DNA of 14,073 bases, from contig MVCT01000057.1 of assembly GCA_002049945.1 (NCBI GenBank), forward strand, positions 1 through 14,073, given 5' to 3'. The notes under the pieces are model-generated. The model was not told where the DNA came from, did not search any database, and worked only from the letters and a program-made list of their open reading frames with translations. The position numbers and the translations under genes are program-made. The stretch comes from Candidatus Cloacimonas sp. 4484_140 (GTDB taxonomy: Bacteria > Cloacimonadota > Cloacimonadia > JGIOTU-2). This document shows, in pieces, positions 6,716 to 12,260 of this stretch (within the stretch, counting starts at the first letter, position 1; each line of letters begins with the position of its first letter).

Positions 6716-8077
6716 TTATTCTGCAGTATTATTAAGACCTTCTAATTTCTCAAGATTTAGTTTCTTAACCATTTCATCGCGAAGTTTGAATTTTTGGATT
6801 TTTCCCGATGCGGTCATCGGATAATTATCAACGAATACAACGTAATAGGGCTGTTTGTGACGTGCAATGTTTTGCATGCAGAAATCTTTAAACTCGTCCG
6901 GTGTTGCTGTTTCACCATCTTTCAGCTTGATTGCTGCTAAAATCTGTTCGCCATATTTTTGATCAGGCACTCCTATAACCTGGACATCGCTGATCTTTGG
7001 ATGTGTATAAAGAAACTCTTCGATCTCGCGAGGATAAACATTCTCACCGCCGCGTATGATCATATCCTTTATACGGCCTGTAATTTTAAGATATCCATCT
7101 TCATCCACAACACCGAGATCGCCGGAATGCAGCCAGCCGTTCCTTATTGCCCATTCTGATTTTGTGTCATATTTATGCCTATTTTCGACACCAAGCTCGG
7201 CAATAAACATCGTAGGCACACCATGCAGAACAGTACATTTTTCATCACTAACAAGTTTAAGTACTTCCTCAGCATCAAACGTAACTAACGGCAGCATGGT
7301 GGTACCATGTGTAACAGCTGCAAGTATTCCCAGCACGCAGCCGAAACAGTGGAAGAACGGGACGGGAATGCACATACGGTCTTTTTCAGAAAGCTTCATC
7401 TGTTCACCGATAAGGTAACCATTATTTGCAATATTATGATGCGTCAGCATAACGCCCTTCGGAAATCCTGTAGTGCCTGAAGTATATTGCATATTGACAA
7501 CGTCATCTTCTTTTAGCGTTTTTTTAATTTCATCCAGCTCAGCATCCGAGATGTCTTTGCACATTTCTCTGAAATCTTTGTAGCTCAAGGCATGTTCGCT
7601 TGTTGGTCCGTCAAATAAAACAACGTTTTTGAGCATTGGAATTTTTTTTGATTCAAGCTTCCCACTACCGAGCCATATTGCATCATCTAAAACCTTTTTT
7701 AACATGTTAAAATATTCGCTAGTTTTGAATTTATCTATCAAGAAAATGGCTTTAGAATCTGATTGTTTTAATAAATATTCAAGCTCATGTGATTTATAAT
7801 TAGTATTAACAGTAACAAGAACAGCACCAATTTTAGCGAGTGAGAACATTAAGACTGCCCATTCAGGGACATTAGTTGACCAAATTGATACGTGATCTCC
7901 TTTTTTGATATTCATTGCCAAAAGGGATTTAGCAACTCTATCGACTTCATCGTTGAATTGCTTATATGTAAGTCGAATATTTTGATCAGGATATACCAGG
8001 GCTTCGTTATCCGGAAATTCTTTGGAAATTCTTTCAATCAGTTGTCCCAATGTATCATTGAGCGGCATTTTATTCAT
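6716..8077 (-). CDS. AMP-forming acyl-CoA synthetase (ACSF2/FadD-like) with large internal in-frame deletion
   Basis: I start at 8077 rather than at an upstream ATG (8125) because AAGGAGA lies just before 8077 and the upstream codons fall inside an intergenic hairpin. This gives 453 residues, whereas the family is about 545-560. The P-loop YTSGTTGFPKGVMLTH (198-213) and FFHCFG (242-247) are normal, as are SGDLG (D320), GRIKDMIIRGGENVYPREIE (334-353) and the C-terminal MTASGKIQKFKLR (K426). After FIAEL...KYDTKS (to residue 307) the sequence jumps straight to EWAIRNGWLHSGD. The segment that normally begins LRTGIMAG and holds the YGxTE adenylate-binding motif is missing, about 100 residues. The frame is preserved. 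The product is probably inactive as an acyl-CoA synthetase unless reconstituted by a partner. It could also reflect an assembly error. Confidence 0.85.
   Translation of the reverse strand: MNKMPLNDTLGQLIERISKEFPDNEALVYPDQNIRLTYKQFNDEVDRVAKSLLAMNIKKGDHVSIWSTNVPEWAVLMFSLAKIGAVLVTVNTNYKSHELEYLLKQSDSKAIFLIDKFKTSEYFNMLKKVLDDAIWLGSGKLESKKIPMLKNVVLFDGPTSEHALSYKDFREMCKDISDAELDEIKKTLKEDDVVNMQYTSGTTGFPKGVMLTHHNIANNGYLIGEQMKLSEKDRMCIPVPFFHCFGCVLGILAAVTHGTTMLPLVTFDAEEVLKLVSDEKCTVLHGVPTMFIAELGVENRHKYDTKSEWAIRNGWLHSGDLGVVDEDGYLKITGRIKDMIIRGGENVYPREIEEFLYTHPKISDVQVIGVPDQKYGEQILAAIKLKDGETATPDEFKDFCMQNIARHKQPYYVVFVDNYPMTASGKIQKFKLRDEMVKKLNLEKLEGLNNTAE
7154..7159 (-). other. Deletion junction in the acyl-CoA synthetase (…DTKS | EWAIRNGW…)
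   Basis: The left flank KYDTKS matches the FDKFDLSS-type text that precedes LRTGIMAG in full-length relatives. The right flank EWAIRNGW matches the text just before WLHSGD. The codons TCA (7159-7157) and GAA (7156-7154) therefore mark the junction, give or take a codon or two. Alignment is from memory of the family. Confidence 0.7.
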
Positions 8078-8096
8078 ATTGATTCTCCTTAAAGAT

Positions 8097-8140
8097 GCCA
8101 TCACGAATCTGATAGCATTCAGCATCAGACTCGTAATGAC
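8097..8140 (-). repeat. REP-like 44-nt imperfect palindrome between the two acyl-CoA synthetase genes
   Basis: On the minus strand, GTCATTACGAGTCTGAT (8140-8124) is followed by a 10-nt loop and then ATCAGATTCGTGATGGC (8113-8097). The arms pair over 17 positions, with three G-U wobbles in the minus-strand RNA. There is no T-tract after it, so it is not an ordinary terminator. It ends about 7 nt before the AAGGAGA of the downstream gene. The sequence style (GTCATTACGAG…) resembles interspersed REP/palindromic units known in many bacterial genomes. It may act as an mRNA-stabilising or attenuating hairpin. Confidence 0.8.
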
Positions 8141-8147
8141 AAATAAT

Positions 8148-9788
8148 TTATCCTCGTTTTCTCAATTCCCTTCTCAGAAGTTTACCGGAAACGGTTTTAG
8201 GCAAACTATCATTATATTCTATGATTCGCGGGTATTTATATGGAGCGGTCTTTGATTTGACAAAATCCTGAATCTCTTTTGTCAATTCTTCAGAGGGAGT
8301 ATATCCTTTTGCCAGTACAATAAAAGCTTTAACAAGGATTCCTCGAATACCATCCGGGTCATTAACACCAACAACAGCAGATTCAGCAACGGCTGGATGT
8401 TCAATCAGAACCGATTCAACTTCAAAAGGACCGATTCTATATCCGGAAGATTTAATAACATCGTCATCTCGTCCGACAAACCAGAAATATCCATCTTCAT
8501 CACGATAAGCCTTGTCGCCGGTAAGATAATAATCGCCCTGAAATGCCATTGCCATGATATCAGGATCTTTCCAGTATTCTTTCATAAGCCCTGGGGGTTT
8601 GGGTTTATTTTTGTCAAGATACAAGGCAATTTGACCTTCTTCGTTTGGAGGACATTCCTCAAGATTTTCATTAATAACTCTTACGTCATGACCTGGAGTA
8701 GGCAAACCAACCGAGCCAAACCTCAAAGGGATAAAAGTGAAGTTAGAAAGAAGGGCAACCGTTTCAGTCTGACCGAAAAAGTCATAGATATCAAGGTTAA
8801 AGTTATCCTTCCAAACTCTAATAACTTCTGGATTCAAAGGTTCTCCTGCTGCCAGGCAATGCCTTAGTTTTAATTTATATTTACTGAGATCGGTCTGGAT
8901 CAGCATTCTATAGACAGTTGGCGGTGCACAAAAAGTTGTCACACCGTATCTTTCCATCAGACCCAGCAGTCCATCAGCGTTAAATCTTCCGGGATTGTCC
9001 CACTGGATAATAGCTGCGCCAACTATCATTTGCCCAAACAATTTTCCCCATGCACATTTAGCCCAACCTGGATCAGAGACAGTCCAGTGTAAATCAGTTG
9101 GTTTCAAATTTTGACAGAATCTAGCCGTTACTTCGTGTCCAAGAGGATAAGCGTGTGTGTGAAGCACCATTTTAGGGTGGCCTGTAGTACCTGAAGTAAA
9201 ATAAATCATTAATGGATCTGAACTTTTAGTATTGGTAACTTTATCTTTATCAAGCGAGATTGGCATCTCTTTCATTTTTGCAACGAGATCGACCCAACCT
9301 GACTTTGAGCCATCCATAAGGATTTTATGTCTTATATTAGTGCATTTTTTTAATGCTTCCTCAACTGATGCAGTATGATTAGAATTTGTAATAACTCCGA
9401 CAGCATCAGAGCGTTCCAGTCTGTATTCAATATCTTTGGTGGTAAGAAGAGCAGTCCCAGGCATTGGAACAATACCAAGTTTGAACATACCAAGCATGCA
9501 GTAGTACCATTCAGGAACAGAATCAGAAATAAATAGAATTTTATCTCCCTTCTTAAAACCAAGTTCCAACAGGAGATTTGCCATTTTGTTTGACTGCACC
9601 ATTAGCTCATAAAAAGTATCGAATCTAGCGGATTCGCCATCCGACAAAATTGAAACAAGAGCCAATTTCGTTTTATCAGTCTCCGCCCATTTATCTACGA
9701 CATCAAAAGCAAAATTATAATATTCTGGTATTTTCCACTTCCATGTTTTACAAATATCATTATAAGTTTTTTTATCTACATTAGACAT
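8148..9788 (-). CDS. AMP-forming acyl-CoA synthetase, medium-chain/ACSM-like
   Basis: This enzyme activates a carboxylic acid with ATP and CoA through an acyl-adenylate. The 546-residue protein is full length with every core motif: YFTSGTTGHPKMVLHTH (196-212), the DPGWAKCAWG segment (239-248) typical of the ACSM/acetyl-CoA synthetase branch, FFGQTET (337-343), TGDKAYRDEDGYFWFVGRDDD (423-443), the hinge region VIKSSGYRIGPFEVE (444-458) and the catalytic lysine in VSGKLLRREL (K536). The DPGWAK/VIKSSGYRIGP features favour a medium-chain, branched or aryl acid substrate, but specificity cannot be read. AGGAGG precedes the ATG. It overlaps the last codons of a possible leader ORF. It is transcribed toward the truncated synthetase gene and ptb. 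Confidence 0.95.
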   Translation of the reverse strand: MSNVDKKTYNDICKTWKWKIPEYYNFAFDVVDKWAETDKTKLALVSILSDGESARFDTFYELMVQSNKMANLLLELGFKKGDKILFISDSVPEWYYCMLGMFKLGIVPMPGTALLTTKDIEYRLERSDAVGVITNSNHTASVEEALKKCTNIRHKILMDGSKSGWVDLVAKMKEMPISLDKDKVTNTKSSDPLMIYFTSGTTGHPKMVLHTHAYPLGHEVTARFCQNLKPTDLHWTVSDPGWAKCAWGKLFGQMIVGAAIIQWDNPGRFNADGLLGLMERYGVTTFCAPPTVYRMLIQTDLSKYKLKLRHCLAAGEPLNPEVIRVWKDNFNLDIYDFFGQTETVALLSNFTFIPLRFGSVGLPTPGHDVRVINENLEECPPNEEGQIALYLDKNKPKPPGLMKEYWKDPDIMAMAFQGDYYLTGDKAYRDEDGYFWFVGRDDDVIKSSGYRIGPFEVESVLIEHPAVAESAVVGVNDPDGIRGILVKAFIVLAKGYTPSEELTKEIQDFVKSKTAPYKYPRIIEYNDSLPKTVSGKLLRRELRKRG

Positions 9789-9928
9789 GTTACCTCCTGA
9801 TTAAAGTGAATTTTAAATAACTCATTATGAGCAAAAGATCGTAGTTTCATATTTACTAAAAGAAAAAACCCGTTTTTGGGCTTGGTTTTAACCGAATCAA
9901 CTAAACATTTTGATTTCTGAAAATCCAT
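9776..9928 (-). CDS. Possible 50-residue leader peptide upstream of the acyl-CoA synthetase
   Basis: A perfect CGGAGG lies 4 nt before the ATG at 9928. The frame stays open for 50 codons (MDFQKSKCLV…NQEVTCLM) and ends at a TAG 7 nt inside the synthetase gene, so the two overlap by 13 nt in different frames. The product is basic, has a GFFLLV run at residues 20-25, and matches no family I know. Position, ribosome site and coupling argue for real translation. The lack of any recognised homologue and the chance of a short random ORF keep confidence low. Confidence 0.4.
   Translation of the reverse strand: MDFQKSKCLVDSVKTKPKNGFFLLVNMKLRSFAHNELFKIHFNQEVTCLM
9866..9883 (-). terminator. Weak terminator/attenuator-like hairpin inside the leader ORF
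   Basis: On the minus strand, AAGCCC, a 6-nt loop AAAAAC and GGGTTT form a 6-bp stem with one G-U pair. It is followed by TTTCTTTT. The stem is short, but the geometry is that of an intrinsic terminator. It lies within codons 16-22 of the leader ORF, so ribosome movement could modulate it. Confidence 0.3.
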
Positions 9929-9980
9929 TTTACCTCCGAAGGATTGGTTTATTTATTCTTTCAAGAAAAAAGGCAGTTTT

Positions 9981-9995
9981 CGTGTCAAGAAAATG
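9981..9995 (-). promoter_or_regulatory. Putative promoter -35 element upstream of leader ORF and acyl-CoA synthetase
   Basis: This is the same 15-mer CATTTTCTTGACACG seen upstream of ptb, with TTGACA at 9988-9983, about 54 nt before the leader ORF start. The -10 hexamer is not obvious; GAATAA occurs further downstream, at longer than normal spacing. Confidence 0.5.
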
Positions 9996-10074
9996 TGGTA
10001 TTTTTAATATCAAAATCACATGGTTTCTTAACATTTTTCTTTTGAGAAAGACACAAAATTAAACGAGAAAATAA

Positions 10075-10103
10075 TTGACAGTGAAACTAAATATTTGCAA
10101 AAT
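10075..10103 (+). promoter_or_regulatory. Putative sigma-70-like promoter for the integrase remnant
   Basis: TTGACA at 10075-10080 is followed after 17 nt by CAAAAT at 10098-10103. GGAG (10121-10124) and an ATG at 10135 follow at sensible distances. It would have been the promoter of the recombinase gene before decay and could now drive the downstream lipoprotein gene. Confidence 0.45.
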
Positions 10104-10134
10104 AAAAAATAAATTGTGCTGGAGAAATTAACTT

Positions 10135-10548
10135 ATGGCATATACTATGATTTCAGTTAAAAGATCAAATTTGAATAAACGATATATGTATTAACTACAA
10201 AAAAGAATCGGCAATGCATAAAATACTAACTGAATACAAAAATATGCTAATCCATAAAAGGTATAGTAAGAATACGCAATATATTTATTGCAAATATTTT
10301 AAAAATGCAGCTCGTAGGGCAGGAATCAATAAAACGTAACTCCACATATGTTAAGACATAATTTCGCGACTCATTTACTTGAACAAGGAACTGATTTAAG
10401 ATATATTCAAGAATTGCTGGGGTATAGCAGTAGCAAAACCCCGATACGTTTTTTCAAAACTACGGGGCAGGCAACAGAGATTTATACTCATGTTTCTATA
10501 AAGGCAATTGATAAGATAAGGAATCCGGTAGATGACTTTTATGAATAA
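10135..10548 (+). pseudogene. Tyrosine recombinase (XerD-like integrase) remnant, internally deleted and frameshifted
   Basis: Three pieces survive. A 19-codon ORF at 10135 (MAYTMISVKRSNLNKRYMY, then stop) may be the extreme N-terminus. At 10214-10339, YKNMLIHKRYSKNTQYIYCKYF is the SAM-like core-binding domain, but it jumps directly to KNAARRAGINKT, which normally lies just before the C-terminal catalytic motif, so most of the protein (roughly 150-200 residues) is gone. The frame then ends at TAA. Restoring one base (a G after AAAACG, near 10337) would read KTVTPHMLRHNFATHLLE. From 10348 the catalytic end is clear: MLRHNFATHLLEQGTDLRYIQELLGYSSSKT, interrupted by 11 extra residues, then TEIYTHVS with the nucleophilic Tyr, and IKAIDKIRNPVDDFYE. 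It cannot make a working recombinase. It marks a past mobile or integrative event. Confidence 0.88.
10439..10467 (+). repeat. Small palindromic insertion element in the integrase remnant
   Basis: Codons 10441-10473 (PIRFFKTTGQA) interrupt the SSKT|TEIYTHVS text that is contiguous in relatives. The DNA is an inverted repeat: CCCCG-a-TA-c-GTTTT pairs with AAAACTACGGGG, a 12-bp stem with two bulged bases. An in-frame 33-nt palindromic insert suggests a mobile palindromic repeat. The word CCGTAGTTTT recurs at 12153-12162. Confidence 0.6.
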
Positions 10549-11359
10549 AAACAGAATAATCATAAATGGGAAATATAAACAATTGTTATACATCATCAAA
10601 AGAGAAAAAACGAAACATATAAAAACTAAATTTTATTTGATAATTATTTTAGCAGGTGGGTTATCTATGCTAATTAGTTCATGTTTTAAACAGCAATCAA
10701 CAGGCGGAGTATTTGTTTTGGGCGGAATTCACCAGTCACATGAAAAAGCGAAATATTATACTTACGAGAGAATGGGAAAAATTTATAAACAGTTAAAGCC
10801 GGACATTCTTTGTATCGAGACACAACAAAAGTATGTGGATGATGATAGTTATAAAGGGACACCATTTGATTTTGAGAAGTTCATGATACCATTAGCAAAA
10901 GAAAACAAAACACCAATTTATGGTATTGATTGGTGGGATAATGAGAAAGGAAAAAAATGGCAAGAAATACAGCAAAAAGCTTTTAATGATACTTCTCTTA
11001 TTTCAGAAATTAAATTACTTGGGGGAATGTTCTCCCTTTTTGATGAATATTTTGAAAACAAAGACTTTGAAGATATAAATTCACAATACACTACAAATTT
11101 ATGGAAAGCTAAAAACGAATTTAAATACCATATTTTTTCTCAACATCCCAAATATAAATTTATTGCGGAATTTGAAAATGAAAGAAATAATCACATTGTT
11201 AATAATATCCTAAAAATAGTTAAAGAAAATCCAAACAAAAAAATATTGGTTGCTATTGGAATTGACCACAAATATTACATTGAAAAAGAACTTGAAAAAC
11301 ACGGGATCAAAGTTTATCAAGTTGATGACATTGAAGATTTTAAAAATAATGGTGTCTAA
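10532..11359 (+). CDS. Putative lipoprotein with TraB/GumN (ChaN/EreA-like) fold
   Basis: The 275-residue product has a long basic N-terminus, a hydrophobic segment (FYLIIILAGGLSML, 34-47) and a lipobox LISSC (Cys51), so it is probably a lipoprotein. The mature part begins VFVLGGIHQSHE (61-71) and has PDILCIE (90-96), FENERNNHIVNNIL (214-227) and KILVAIGIDHKYYIEKEL (237-254). The G-x-x-H near the start, the ERN segment and the (V/I)GxxH near the end are the usual marks of the TraB/PrgY/GumN group, some members of which are metal-dependent proteases. Substrate is unknown. The start is uncertain: ATGs at 10532 and 10541 both overlap the integrase remnant and give a long n-region of about 30 residues. 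The original start may have been lost. The gene is visibly more AT-rich than the metabolic block. Confidence 0.7.
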   Translation: MTFMNKNRIIINGKYKQLLYIIKREKTKHIKTKFYLIIILAGGLSMLISSCFKQQSTGGVFVLGGIHQSHEKAKYYTYERMGKIYKQLKPDILCIETQQKYVDDDSYKGTPFDFEKFMIPLAKENKTPIYGIDWWDNEKGKKWQEIQQKAFNDTSLISEIKLLGGMFSLFDEYFENKDFEDINSQYTTNLWKAKNEFKYHIFSQHPKYKFIAEFENERNNHIVNNILKIVKENPNKKILVAIGIDHKYYIEKELEKHGIKVYQVDDIEDFKNNGV

Positions 11360-11396
11360 TCAGAGCGTTAAGTTAATTTTATTTAATGGATAAATA

Positions 11397-11972
11397 ATGG
11401 CATATTTTTATTCAAAATTATTATTAACTTTCATCGGATTTGTTTTCTGTATTCCGGCTTTCTTCAAAGAAAAAAGAGAAGTGCCTTTAACTTTATTGTT
11501 CGTATTGTTTTTTTTCCTCAATGAAATACTAACAACTTCGATGGCGATTTTTGGGATAAGAGATATTATTGGAAAAGAGTGGAATTGGTCAGGGAAAATA
11601 TTAGCTTCTATCGTTTTTATAATTATCATTATTATTTTAAGAAAATATAAAAAATTTGATTTCGGTTTTACTTTCAAGCAAAAAAAGGGATCATTGAAAC
11701 CCGTATTAATTTTTATCGGAATAATTTCAATTATACACATAGTAAGTTTATGGTTCACAGTATCAAAAGGAAAACCGAGTTTGGAAAGTCATTTATTCCA
11801 GCTAACAATACCGGGAATATCCGAGGAAATTGCATATCGCGGTTTATTATTGGGAATTTTAAATGTTGTGTTTAAGAAAAGAATAAAAATTTGGGGTGCG
11901 TCTTTAGGTTACGGAACGGTTGTTATTTCTATTTTATTTCACTGGAAACGGCTTCCGATTCAAGTTTGGTAA
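11397..11972 (+). pseudogene. CPBP family intramembrane protease (CAAX/ABI-like), frameshifted and truncated
   Basis: The open frame codes for 191 residues with several membrane helices (about 7-23, 32-51, 68-81, 102-119) and the first catalytic motif EEIAYR (143-148) of CPBP glutamic intramembrane proteases. Full-length members have two further motifs, FxxxH and HxxxN. Here the text VVISILF (175-181) is followed by an unrelated HWKRLPIQVW and a stop. In another frame the DNA continues TGNGFRFKFG, which looks like the FGLxHGFRF segment after loss of about two bases near 11937-11947. After that the homology fades, so the third motif is missing as well. The gene starts 37 nt after the lipoprotein gene with GGAT as a weak ribosome site. 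It is probably inactive. Confidence 0.72.
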
Positions 11973-12260
11973 ACCGTTGAAACGGTTAGTGTCGTGTTTT
12001 ACTTCTTTACACCGAATACTCGTTCCCAAGCCAGCGGTTAATGAGACATCTTATGAAAGATTACGTCAGCATACTCTTATAAATCCAGTGTCTTATGAAA
12101 TACTTTAAGATCAGTAAGTTTTCGTGATTCTTCGTGCCCTTCACCTTCCTTGCCGTAGTTTTAACGAAGTTAGGTAGTTTTATGCCACTTATCAATTTTC
12201 CTTGACGTTATTCTTTCCAAAATTCGATTGAATGCAATTTATTTTATGGAGATAAAAACT
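11973..12260. other. Gene-free region with residual and repeat-like sequence
   Basis: The stretch continues the out-of-frame tail of the CPBP remnant to about 11985. It then has a 10-nt direct repeat TCTTATGAAA (12049-12058 and 12091-12100), a block at 12119-12175 with TTCGTGATTCTTCGTG followed by CCGTAGTTTTAACGAAG, and a promoter-like TTGACG near 12202. The middle block reads as noncoding interspersed-repeat text. An open frame at 11920-12108 spans the region but has no ribosome site and no recognisable family after the CPBP tail. Confidence 0.5.
12196..12207 (+). promoter_or_regulatory. Putative promoter -35 element (TTTTCCTTGACG) upstream of transglutaminase gene
   Basis: TTGACG at 12202-12207 sits about 53 nt before the ATG at 12261. 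It is preceded by TTTTC, the same context as the minus-strand elements at 6697-6711 and 9981-9995. A -10 is not clear. Confidence 0.4.

Larger units (their letters stand above)
9929..10134. other. Divergent intergenic region
   Basis: This gene-free, very AT-rich stretch separates the minus-strand metabolic block from the plus-strand island. It contains the minus-strand TTGACA at 9983-9988 and a plus-strand TTGACA at 10075-10080. Nothing else was recognised in it: no tRNA, no riboswitch and no strong terminator. Confidence 0.6.

Noticed and set aside
8078..8125. Upstream start (ATG at 8125) for the truncated acyl-CoA synthetase
   Set aside because: The added 16 residues are encoded by the REP-like hairpin, and AAGGAGA is placed for the ATG at 8077.
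8397..8867. 156-codon plus-strand open frame
   Set aside because: It lies entirely antisense to the conserved core of the intact acyl-CoA synthetase, has no recognisable family and no ribosome site; it is a shadow.
9821..9831. Perfect 11-nt palindrome CTCATTATGAG in the leader region as a possible operator
   Set aside because: Too short to stand out from chance in such AT-rich sequence, with no second copy seen.
11355..11371. GTCTAATCAGAGCGTTAAG-like text at the end of the lipoprotein gene resembles the left half of an integron attC site
   Set aside because: No matching right half (CTTAACGC…GTTRRRY) is found within normal attC length, and the recombinase remnant looks XerD-like rather than IntI-like.
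11920..12108. 62-codon plus-strand open frame after the CPBP gene
   Set aside because: Only its first dozen or so residues look like the shifted continuation of the protease; the rest has no family resemblance and there is no ribosome site, so it is not listed as a separate gene.
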